Positions 1 to 6,208 of a stretch of 13,733 nt of DNA are shown one piece after another; within the stretch, counting starts at the first letter, position 1; the number at the start of each line of letters is the position of its first letter. The stretch is from Bacteroidales bacterium UBA1189 (GTDB lineage Bacteria > Bacteroidota > Bacteroidia > Bacteroidales > Bacteroidaceae): positions 68,293 through 82,025 of the forward strand of contig DBYJ01000010.1 in assembly GCA_002309805.1 (NCBI GenBank). Direction: 5' to 3'. Both the position numbers and the translations under genes were made by a program. A model generated the notes under the pieces. That model saw only the letters and a list, made by a program, of their open reading frames with translations, did no database searches and was not told the DNA's origin.

Positions 1-819
1 TCGCTCAGCTCGGCCCAGAGCCGCGTGCGCCTTTCGGAAATTAACCTTAAGCAGGCCCAGGTGAACTACGACCGCGAGAAGGCACTCTTCGACAAGAACC
101 TGGTGAGCGCCGAGGAGATGGACCAGGTGACGCAGAAGCTGGCCCAGGCCAAGGAGGAACGCGCCGCGGCGCAGGATGCCCTCGAGGTTATCCGCGACGG
201 CGTGTCGCAGTCAAACGCCACCTCTTCCAGCACGCTGGTACGTTCCACCATCACCGGCCTCATCCTCAATGTCCCCGTCAAGGTGGGTAACTCGGTCATC
301 CAGGCTAACACCATGAACGACGGCACTACGGTAGCCACCGTAGCCGACATGAACGACCTTATCTTCGACGGCAACATCGACGAGACCGAGGTGGGCTCGC
401 TCGTCGAGGGCATGCCGCTCGTCATCACCATCGGAGCCCTCAGCGACTACCGCTTCGACGCTACGCTCGAATACATCTCGCCCAAAGCGGTAGAGAATAA
501 CGGCGCCAATCAGTTCGAGGTGAAAGCAGCCGTCAAGGTAGCCTCCGACCGAATGATTCGTTCGGGCTATAGTGCCAATGCTGAAATCATCCTCGAGCAC
601 GTTGAGCAGGTTATTTCGCTGCCCGAAAGCGCCCTTGAGTTCAGCGGCGACAGCACCTTCGTCTACCGAAAGACAGCTACCGGCACCTACGAACGCCAGC
701 GGGTGACCACTGGGGTCAGCGACGGACTGGACATTGAGATACTTTCTGGCATCGCCGAAGGCGACATTGTCCGCGGACCAAAAATCGTCAACGTACCAGA
801 TAATACGGTGAAGAATTAA
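1..819 (+). CDS. HlyD/MacA-family efflux periplasmic adaptor subunit, 5' truncated by the window edge
   Basis: This is the C-terminal 272 residues of a membrane-fusion (adaptor) protein that links an inner-membrane exporter, either ABC (MacB-like) or RND, to a TolC channel across the periplasm. The frame is open from base 1, so the gene starts upstream. The GTG at 25 is internal and not a real start. The visible part opens with a Gln/Lys/Glu-rich coiled-coil hairpin (about residues 1-65, including NYDREKALFDKNLVSAEEMD). A lipoyl-like half-domain follows (RSTITGLILNVPVKVGNSV, roughly 80-100), then the beta-barrel domain (TVATVADMNDLIFDGNIDE onward) and the membrane-proximal domain (ISLPESALEFSGDSTFVYR to the C terminus). 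This order is typical of the MacA branch. A TolC-family gene follows after 27 nt, so the two are very probably cotranscribed. The pump type cannot be fixed because the inner-membrane gene is outside the window. Confidence 0.9.
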   Translation, partial: SLSSAQSRVRLSEINLKQAQVNYDREKALFDKNLVSAEEMDQVTQKLAQAKEERAAAQDALEVIRDGVSQSNATSSSTLVRSTITGLILNVPVKVGNSVIQANTMNDGTTVATVADMNDLIFDGNIDETEVGSLVEGMPLVITIGALSDYRFDATLEYISPKAVENNGANQFEVKAAVKVASDRMIRSGYSANAEIILEHVEQVISLPESALEFSGDSTFVYRKTATGTYERQRVTTGVSDGLDIEILSGIAEGDIVRGPKIVNVPDNTVKN

Positions 820-846
820 ATAATCAAGCATTAGAAATTAGGAATT

Positions 847-2202
847 ATGAAAACCAAGACATTTTTCATTTTATTCTTCATTTTCCAATTTTCAATCTTT
901 AATTTTCAATCTTCTATCTCCCTCCACGCCCAAAACGGAGTCCGACAATGGTCGCTTGCCGACTGCACCCATTATGCCCTTGAACACAACATCACCCTAC
1001 AGCAGAGCAACCTCAGTGTGCAGCAACGCGAGAATGAGCTGGCTGGCGCCAAAGCCCGCATGCTGCCCGGCGTGAGTGCCAGTGCCGGTGAGTCGTTCTC
1101 CTTCGGCCGAGGCCTAACGTCCAACAACACCTACGCCGAGCGCTCCAACACCACGAACACATCATTCAGCGTCGGCGCCCAAATGCCCATCTTCGAAGGC
1201 TTCACCATCAAAAACAACATCGAGCTGAGCCGTCTGAACCTCGAGGCTGCCACCGTCGATCTGGAGAAGGCACGCGATGACATCCGCGTGGCCGTAGCGC
1301 AGGCTTACGTCCAAATACTCTACGACAAGGAAATCCTCGGTGTGGCCCAGAGCCAGATTGCCGTCGACTCCCTTCAAGTTGTCCGCCTCTCCACCATGCT
1401 CCACAACGGCAAGGCCTCCACGGCCGAGGTGAGCGCTGCCGAGGCCACGCTGGCTCAAAGCCGCCTCACCGCCACCCAAGCCGAGGGCAATCTCCGTATC
1501 GCCCTATTAGAGCTGACGCAGCTGCTTGAGCTGCCTTCACCCGAAGGGTTCGACATCGTCACCCCCGACATAAGCACCCTACAAGCCGAAACCCTCACCC
1601 CTCCCGAGGCCATCTACGAAGAGGCCATGCAGGTGAAACCTTCCATCCGCAGCGAACAGATTCGCCTCCAAGCAGCTGAGAAGAATATAGACATTGCCCG
1701 CGGCGGATACTACCCCAGCATCTCGCTCGGCGGCGGCGTTGGCACCAACTACTACTCTATCATGGGCACTCAGGGGCCGTCGTTCGGCACCCAGCTGAAG
1801 GACAACTTCAGCCCCTCGCTTTCCCTGTCGTTCTCCGTTCCCCTCTTCGACCGCTTCTCCACCCGCACCAACGTCCGATCGGCCAAGCTCTCGCACCTCA
1901 ACCAACAGCTGCAGCTTGAGAATGCCGGCAAGACGCTCTACAAGGAGATCCAGCAGGCTTACTACAATGCCCTCACCGCCCGCCGGAAGTACGAGGGCAG
2001 CCTCGCCGCCGAAAAAAGCGCATCGGAAGCCTTCGATATCATGAGCGCCAAGTACGAGAACAACAAGGCCAACATCACCGAGTTCAACGAGGCCAAGAAC
2101 CGCCTCGTCAGTGCCTCATCAGACCTCGCCCAAGCCCGTTACCAGTACCTCTATCAAGCCCGCTTGCTCGACTTTTACCGCGGACGCGAAATCAGTTTTT
2201 GA
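847..2202 (+). CDS. TolC-family outer membrane efflux protein
   Basis: This is a full-length 451-residue outer membrane channel of the TolC/OEP family, which forms the exit duct of tripartite exporters together with the adaptor encoded just upstream. A Phe-rich signal peptide (about residues 1-28, ending near SLHAQ) precedes the mature protein. The start of the mature part (WSLADCTHYALEHNITLQQSNL) is the usual OEP opening. Two tandem OEP repeats follow, about residues 35-220 and 250-445, each made of long helices around a strand pair, for example LPGVSASAGESFSFGRG and YPSISLGGGVGTNYYS. The late helix ending in NITEFNEAKNRLVSASSDL is also characteristic. The length matches the family. The ATG at 847 is chosen because it gives a complete signal peptide; the only upstream purine stretch is a weak TTAGGAATT. 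Codons for the signal peptide contain a 14-bp tandem duplication at 887-914. The substrate is unknown. Confidence 0.93.
   Translation: MKTKTFFILFFIFQFSIFNFQSSISLHAQNGVRQWSLADCTHYALEHNITLQQSNLSVQQRENELAGAKARMLPGVSASAGESFSFGRGLTSNNTYAERSNTTNTSFSVGAQMPIFEGFTIKNNIELSRLNLEAATVDLEKARDDIRVAVAQAYVQILYDKEILGVAQSQIAVDSLQVVRLSTMLHNGKASTAEVSAAEATLAQSRLTATQAEGNLRIALLELTQLLELPSPEGFDIVTPDISTLQAETLTPPEAIYEEAMQVKPSIRSEQIRLQAAEKNIDIARGGYYPSISLGGGVGTNYYSIMGTQGPSFGTQLKDNFSPSLSLSFSVPLFDRFSTRTNVRSAKLSHLNQQLQLENAGKTLYKEIQQAYYNALTARRKYEGSLAAEKSASEAFDIMSAKYENNKANITEFNEAKNRLVSASSDLAQARYQYLYQARLLDFYRGREISF
887..914 (+). repeat. 14-bp tandem direct repeat inside the TolC signal-peptide codons
   Basis: Two adjacent copies, AATTTTCAATCTTT (887-900) and AATTTTCAATCTTC (901-914), differ only at the last base. 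Shorter TTTTC-rich relatives lie just upstream. The unit is not a multiple of three, so gain or loss of one copy would shift the reading frame within the signal peptide. The two copies are therefore read in different frames and encode different Phe/Gln/Asn-rich residues. Confidence 0.85.
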
Positions 2203-2234
2203 AAATTTTCCCTTCGCGGTGTATGAAATCTGAG

Positions 2235-2260
2235 AGAAAGTGCGTACCTTCGCACTTTCT
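2235..2260 (+). terminator. Stem-loop between tolC-like gene and esterase gene (possible intrinsic terminator)
   Basis: A perfect 10-bp stem is formed by AGAAAGTGCG (2235-2244) and CGCACTTTCT (2251-2260) with a six-base loop, TACCTT. A T-rich stretch (TTTATTT) follows at once, as in a factor-independent terminator for the exporter operon. The loop plus the next bases also reads as a Bacteroidetes -7 box, so the palindrome may be promoter architecture rather than a terminator. Only 11 nt separate the stem from the next start codon. Confidence 0.45.
2245..2252 (+). promoter_or_regulatory. Candidate -7 box upstream of the esterase gene
   Basis: TACCTTCG matches the Bacteroidetes -7 consensus TAnnTTTG with one difference. 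It sits 19 nt before the ATG at 2272, implying a very short leader. I see no convincing -33 TTTG at the usual distance of about 20 nt. The box lies in the loop and right arm of the palindrome at 2235-2260. Confidence 0.35.
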
Positions 2261-2271
2261 TTTATTTCATT

Positions 2272-3096
2272 ATGCGTATGAAAAAGCTATTCCTCCTTCT
2301 CCTACTGCTGATGCTCAGCGTTACCCTCGGCGCCCAGACTGACTACACCACCGAGCGCGACATCCCCTATCATACCGATGCCGGCGCCTATGCTGCCGAA
2401 CGTTGTTTTCTTGATTTCTACTACCCAACGAACGTCCGTGACTTCCCCACCGTTGTCTGGTTTCACGGCGGCGGCCTCGAAGCTGGCGGCAAGGAGATTC
2501 CCCGCGAGCTCCAGCGCTCGGGCATTGGCGTCATCGGCGTCAACTACCGCCTGCTGCCCCGTGCCAAGGTTGAGGAGATCATCGATGATGCTGCAGCCGC
2601 TGTCGCCTGGGCTTTCCGCGAAGTAGCCAAGCGTGGGGGCAGTCCCCATCGCATTTTTGTAGCCGGCCACTCTGCCGGAGGCTATCTAACGGACATGGTG
2701 GTACTCGACAAACAATGGCTCGCCCGCTACGGCATCGAGGCCGACAGCATCGCCGGCGCCTTCCCCTATAGCGCCCAAGTCATCACCCATTACAATGTCC
2801 GCAAGCAGACGGGCGTCGGCCCTCTCACCCCGCGGCTCGACGAAACAGCCCCTCTGTGGCACGTCCGTCCCCTATCCATGCCCCTATTAGTACTCTCGGG
2901 AGACCGCGAGATGGAACTCTACGGACGCTACGAGGAGCAGGCCTATTTCTGGCGGATGATGCGGCTTGTGGGCAACGAGCACACGCTGCTCTACGAGTTC
3001 GACGGCTACGACCACGGCTCCATGGCTGCCCCCGCCCACAGCATTGTGAAGCGTTGCATCCGCGCTGTCTGCAATGGTGAAGTGTTCAAACGATGA
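2272..3096 (+). CDS. Secreted alpha/beta hydrolase (carboxylesterase-like)
   Basis: This 274-residue alpha/beta-hydrolase belongs to the esterase/lipase group related to BD-FAE and hormone-sensitive-lipase-like enzymes, which cleave carboxylic esters such as acetyl or feruloyl groups. Residues 1-21 form a Leu-rich signal peptide ending GAQ. The oxyanion-hole motif HGGG is at 65-68. The nucleophile elbow GHSAGG gives Ser134, followed by a likely acid Asp211 (LSGDRE) and His248 (GYDHGS), so the catalytic triad looks complete. The start is ATG 2272; an in-frame ATG at 2278 would give an equally good signal peptide. The stop overlaps the start of the next gene as ATGA, so the two are translationally coupled. 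With that partner and a GH88 enzyme nearby, removal of ester groups from a glycan is a reasonable inference, but the substrate cannot be read from the sequence. Confidence 0.85.
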   Translation: MRMKKLFLLLLLLMLSVTLGAQTDYTTERDIPYHTDAGAYAAERCFLDFYYPTNVRDFPTVVWFHGGGLEAGGKEIPRELQRSGIGVIGVNYRLLPRAKVEEIIDDAAAAVAWAFREVAKRGGSPHRIFVAGHSAGGYLTDMVVLDKQWLARYGIEADSIAGAFPYSAQVITHYNVRKQTGVGPLTPRLDETAPLWHVRPLSMPLLVLSGDREMELYGRYEEQAYFWRMMRLVGNEHTLLYEFDGYDHGSMAAPAHSIVKRCIRAVCNGEVFKR

Positions 3097-4721
3097 AAAG
3101 CGCCCGTTTCCTACCCCTTCTCCTTTTGCTGTTCCTTGCCTCGTCGGAAATGCGAGCAAAGGACGCCATCCCCTATCGTCGTGTCAACCGCCAAGCCTTG
3201 CGCGAATACCAGCAGCCTATCCGTCCTGGAAACGACGGCAGCTATCCCTTCTGGAATGCCTATGCACGGAAATTCCTCTTTGCCCCTGCCTTCGACTTCC
3301 CCGATACCGCGGGAGCCGACAGCTATCTTTTCCAGGCCACCGACGGCAAGGGCGGTCTCTGGCAGATGCACACCACTTCGCCGCGTGCCGACCTCTCGCC
3401 CATCTGGCAGCAGCTGCCCGCTGGTAGCCAAATCACGTTAACCGTCATAGCCCTCGATGCAAAGGGACACCAGACAACCGACACCGTGGGTCAGCGACAC
3501 TTCCTCAGGGACTATCCCTTCTGCGGTCCCTACAACACACCCGCCCGCCCCTACAAAGAAGCCGCCCTCAAGGCCATGCTCTACGTCCATTTCCTACCCG
3601 CTATCCGCCACTGGGCAGACCACACCGAGCCCGACATGAGCTACCCCCACAACACATACGCCTGCAAGATCATGGGCTCAACGCTGCGAAACGAAGCCCT
3701 CGTGGCCCACTTCTTCCCCGAGCTACGCGATGAAGCCCTTGCGATGGCCCGCAACGTAGCAGCCTTCCTTCGCACCATCAGCCAACCGCCACAAATGCCC
3801 CTCGCCTACTTTCCACCCACCTACTACGGCGGGCTCATCGCCTCCTCGCGGGCCGAAAACCAGAACAAGACCATGTGTATGGAGGCCGTCACTGTAGCCG
3901 AGGGACTGCTCGACCTCTACCGCGAGAGCGGCGAGCGCCAATATTACGACTGGGCATTAGGCATCGCCGACACCTACCTGCGCCTCCAGCGCCCCGATGG
4001 CAGCCTGCCCATCAAACTCGATCTGACGACCGGCGAGCCCGTTAACGAAGCCTGCGCCATGCTCCACCCCCTGCTCAGGTTCTTCGAGCGGCTGCACGAC
4101 GAGTTTGATCTCACCACCTACGAGGAAGGACGCTTGCGTGCCCAGCGCTGGATGAGCGACGTCTGTGTGCCCCGTTTCGACATGACCGGGCAATTCGAGG
4201 ACTGCTCGGTACTGGGCCTTCAGCCCTACGAGAACCTCACCAACTGTACCGCTGCGCCCTATGCAAGCTACCTCTTCGAACGACCCGAGGCGACACGTGC
4301 CGACCTCCGCAATGCTGAGGACCTGCTACGACTAAGCGAGGATCAGTTCGTCCATTGGGACATCAACGCCCGCGCCGACGGCATACGCCCTCACGCTACG
4401 CCTTGCGTGTTCGAGCAATATAAATACCAAATGTCCGTCGATAACAGCGCCGCCAACGTCGCAGCTGCTTTCCTCGCCAAATATCAACGCACCGGCGACC
4501 TCCTTGCCCTCGCCAAGGCCATAGCGCTCACTAACACCATTACTCTCGTGCAGAACCCCTGCAACGGTCTGATCCCCACCACTTGGGAAAGTCGCCGCGA
4601 TGTTGCAGCCCCCATGAGCTTTTGGTTGAACTGCTCCGTCAGCTCCACCATCATACTCCTCCGTATGTCCGACGTCATCGACCACACCCATGCCGCCGAC
4701 GGCCTCCACCTTAAGGAATAG
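3093..4721 (+). CDS. Secreted alpha/alpha-toroid (six-hairpin glycosidase-like) protein of unknown activity
   Basis: This 542-residue protein starts within the stop of the esterase gene (ATGA overlap). Residues 1-22 look like a signal peptide with a poly-Leu core (LPLLLLLFLASS). Residues about 30-140 appear to be a beta-sandwich (WQQLPAGSQITLTVIALDAKG resembles fibronectin-like strands). From about 150 to 525 the sequence is a series of paired helices with loops rich in aromatic and acidic residues, as in six-hairpin glycosidases, epimerases and lyases. Examples are AEGLLDLYRESGERQYYDWA, YLRLQRPDGSLPIKLD and AAAFLAKYQRTGDLLALAKA. Conserved-looking polar sites include SYPHNTYACK (183-192), ENQNKTMCMEA (255-265), HWDINARADG (421-430) and NPCNGLIPTTWE (488-499). 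I do not recognise the family with confidence. GH88/GH105-like, GlcA C5-epimerase-like or lyase-like roles are all possible. The coupling to an esterase suggests a glycan-processing role. Confidence 0.72.
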   Translation: MKSARFLPLLLLLFLASSEMRAKDAIPYRRVNRQALREYQQPIRPGNDGSYPFWNAYARKFLFAPAFDFPDTAGADSYLFQATDGKGGLWQMHTTSPRADLSPIWQQLPAGSQITLTVIALDAKGHQTTDTVGQRHFLRDYPFCGPYNTPARPYKEAALKAMLYVHFLPAIRHWADHTEPDMSYPHNTYACKIMGSTLRNEALVAHFFPELRDEALAMARNVAAFLRTISQPPQMPLAYFPPTYYGGLIASSRAENQNKTMCMEAVTVAEGLLDLYRESGERQYYDWALGIADTYLRLQRPDGSLPIKLDLTTGEPVNEACAMLHPLLRFFERLHDEFDLTTYEEGRLRAQRWMSDVCVPRFDMTGQFEDCSVLGLQPYENLTNCTAAPYASYLFERPEATRADLRNAEDLLRLSEDQFVHWDINARADGIRPHATPCVFEQYKYQMSVDNSAANVAAAFLAKYQRTGDLLALAKAIALTNTITLVQNPCNGLIPTTWESRRDVAAPMSFWLNCSVSSTIILLRMSDVIDHTHAADGLHLKE

Positions 4722-4781
4722 CCCCCATCACGATGCTTATATGCACGCACGGAAATACTTGAATACATGAAACGCCTCCGA

Positions 4782-4812
4782 TAGTGCAGTGCTCTATGGA
4801 AACAGCGCACTA
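4782..4812. repeat. Imperfect hairpin related to the adjacent long inverted repeat
   Basis: TAGTGC (4782-4787) pairs with GCACTA (4807-4812), and inside it GCT (4791-4793) pairs with AGC (4804-4806), leaving a three-base bulge and a ten-base loop. The 11-mers here (GCAGTGCTCTA at 4786-4796 and, inverted, CAGCGCACTAC at 4803-4813) are near copies of the core of the hairpin at 4823-4860, matching it at 10 and 9 of 11 positions. Confidence 0.55.
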
Positions 4813-4822
4813 CGCTAAATAA

Positions 4823-4860
4823 TTTTTGCAGTGCGCTATTTTCTTAGCGCACTGCAAAAA
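4823..4860. repeat. 16-bp perfect inverted repeat at the convergent gene junction
   Basis: The arms are T5 plus GCAGTGCGCTA (4823-4838) and TAGCGCACTGC plus A5 (4845-4860), enclosing TTTTCT. It lies between the 3' ends of two convergent genes, where a bidirectional transcript end is expected. However, on both strands the T tract precedes the stem and the A tract follows it. This is the reverse of a standard intrinsic terminator, so I call it an inverted repeat and treat termination as possible only. The whole gap 4722-4918 has no credible gene. A weaker stem (CGGACGG 4874-4880 with CCGCCCG 4897-4903, one mismatch) follows. Confidence 0.8.
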
Positions 4861-4918
4861 AACTAGTGTTTTTCGGACGGTTTTTATAACTTTTCACCGC
4901 CCGAGAAGCGCTATTTCT

Positions 4919-6157
4919 TCAAAGCCGCATCTTGCGGATGAGGGCTTCGAGGAAATAGTAGTCAGCGTAGCAGAGAGGGACGTCGACTTCGGCATGATGG
5001 GGCTTGGAGCCAACGCTGTGGCGGAGCAGGAAGCCGCCGTTAGTGCCAACCTCGGCGCGATAGGCAGGCGAGGCAAGGGCGGTCAGCAGGCGGTCGGCAT
5101 AGGTGCGGAGCTCACGCCGCTGACGGGGGCTGACGTAGGTGGCCAGTTCGTAAAGGGCTGAGGAGAGGATGGCTGCTGCCGAGGCGTCGCGTTCCTCTTC
5201 CTTGGAGCCGGTACCGGCAGGGGCATCCATGTCCCACCAGGGCACGAGGTCGTCGGTGCGGTCGGGGTGGTCGCGCAGAAAGGCGAAGGTGCGGAGGGCT
5301 TGGTCGAGGTACTTTTTATCGCGGGTGTAGCGGTACATGAGCGTGAAGCCATAGACGGCCCACGACTGACCGCGCGACCAAGCGCTCTCGTCGGCATAGC
5401 CCTGATTGGTGTGCTTGCTAAGTACGCGGCCGGTAGCGGCGTCATACTCCAGCACATGGTAACACGAGCCATCGGGACGAAAGTGATTCTTCAGCGTGTT
5501 GTCGGCATGGGTGATGGCTATCTGACGGAAACTGTCGTCGCCACTCAAGCGGCTGGCCTCAAAGAGGAGCTCAAGGTTCATCATGTTGTCGATGATGACG
5601 CTGACCTGCTGTCCGCCGATGCGCCCCCAAGAGCGGATAACACCGGCCTCAGGGACATAGCGTTTGCAGAGACTACGGGCGGTGTTGATGAGGACCTCTT
5701 TGTAAAAGTCGCTGCCCTGGGGGCCATAGCCGAAACCGGTGTCGCCAGCGAGGATGCGGCGGCCCTGGCCGTAGCTGTCACCCATCATAAAGCCGACATC
5801 GTGGTTGTCAGTATAGAATTGCACGGGGGCAAGAGCAGTGGTGTAGCGCTCGGCAAAAGAGTGCCATTTCTCGTCGCCCGTGAGCTCATAGAGCTGCCAA
5901 AGGGTGCCAGCAAAGAAGCCGCTGCACCAATCGTAGATGCCGATGCCCCGAATGCTGCCGTCGTCATTGAGCGTTCGGGGGTTGATGAAGGTGTCAGTCG
6001 TGCAGACGTGGGAAAGCATGTACTCCGTCTGCTGGGCAGCGAAGCGGATGTTGTCCTCAATAAACCCATCGTCATTATTCTTGTCAGAACATGATGCCAG
6101 CAAGAATAATGAAAAACTAAAAACAAACAATGAATAATAAATGGCCTTGCTTTTCAT
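4919..6157 (-). CDS. GH88-family unsaturated glucuronyl hydrolase, lipoprotein
   Basis: This is a 412-residue member of glycoside hydrolase family 88. These enzymes hydrate and release the 4,5-unsaturated uronic acid from oligosaccharides made by polysaccharide lyases. Starting at the ATG at 6157 gives a lipoprotein signal (SFSLFLLASC, Cys23), so the enzyme should be lipid-anchored. Family signs are YDWCSGFFAGTLWQLYELTG (75-94), NHDVGFM (118-124) and VIIDNMMNLELLFEA (187-201). By family knowledge the paired catalytic aspartates correspond to Asp120 and Asp190. SWAVYGFTLMYRYTRD and WWDMDAP are also typical. The open frame continues upstream to a TTG at 6205, but that extension only translates 9-bp repeats and displaces the signal peptide. 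Between the two aspartates there is a Gly-rich stretch (about 132-149) that seems longer than usual. The gene follows lepA by 51 nt on the same strand. Confidence 0.92.
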   Translation of the reverse strand: MKSKAIYYSLFVFSFSLFLLASCSDKNNDDGFIEDNIRFAAQQTEYMLSHVCTTDTFINPRTLNDDGSIRGIGIYDWCSGFFAGTLWQLYELTGDEKWHSFAERYTTALAPVQFYTDNHDVGFMMGDSYGQGRRILAGDTGFGYGPQGSDFYKEVLINTARSLCKRYVPEAGVIRSWGRIGGQQVSVIIDNMMNLELLFEASRLSGDDSFRQIAITHADNTLKNHFRPDGSCYHVLEYDAATGRVLSKHTNQGYADESAWSRGQSWAVYGFTLMYRYTRDKKYLDQALRTFAFLRDHPDRTDDLVPWWDMDAPAGTGSKEEERDASAAAILSSALYELATYVSPRQRRELRTYADRLLTALASPAYRAEVGTNGGFLLRHSVGSKPHHAEVDVPLCYADYYFLEALIRKMRL

Positions 6158-6169
6158 CAGGTTTTTCGA

Positions 6170-6205
6170 ATTACTCGGATTATTCAGATTACTCAGATTA
6201 CGCAA
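6170..6205 (-). repeat. 9-bp tandem repeat in the leader of the GH88 gene
   Basis: On the plus strand the units are ATTACTCGG (6170-6178), ATTATTCAG (6179-6187) and ATTACTCAG (6188-6196), plus a decayed fourth unit, ATTACGCAA (6197-6205). Neighbouring intact units agree at 7-8 of 9 bases. The array fills most of the 51-nt spacer between the lepA stop and the GH88 start. Because the unit is three codons long, it stays open in frame and creates a spurious Asn/Ser-rich N-terminal extension. Confidence 0.8.
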
Positions 6206-6208
6206 ACA

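Noticed and set aside
3074..3639. Several overlapping short open frames over the start of the 542-residue gene
   Set aside because: They are Pro/Ser/Arg-rich frame shadows of C-rich codons; the chosen frame has a signal peptide and a coupled start.
4823..4860. Classic bidirectional intrinsic terminator
   Set aside because: The T tract is upstream and the A tract downstream of the stem on both strands, opposite to the required order, so I kept it as an inverted repeat only.
4826..5161. Small open frame starting inside the long inverted repeat
   Set aside because: It runs antisense into the GH88 gene, begins in the hairpin and has no plausible protein features.
5267..6094. 275-residue open frame opposite the GH88 gene
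   Set aside because: The opposite strand encodes an intact GH88 with both aspartates; this frame is Ala/Val-rich with no family signs.
6158..6205. TTG-initiated 16-residue N-terminal extension of the GH88 protein
   Set aside because: It only translates the 9-bp tandem repeats and would place a polar stretch before a lipoprotein signal that works from the ATG at 6157.
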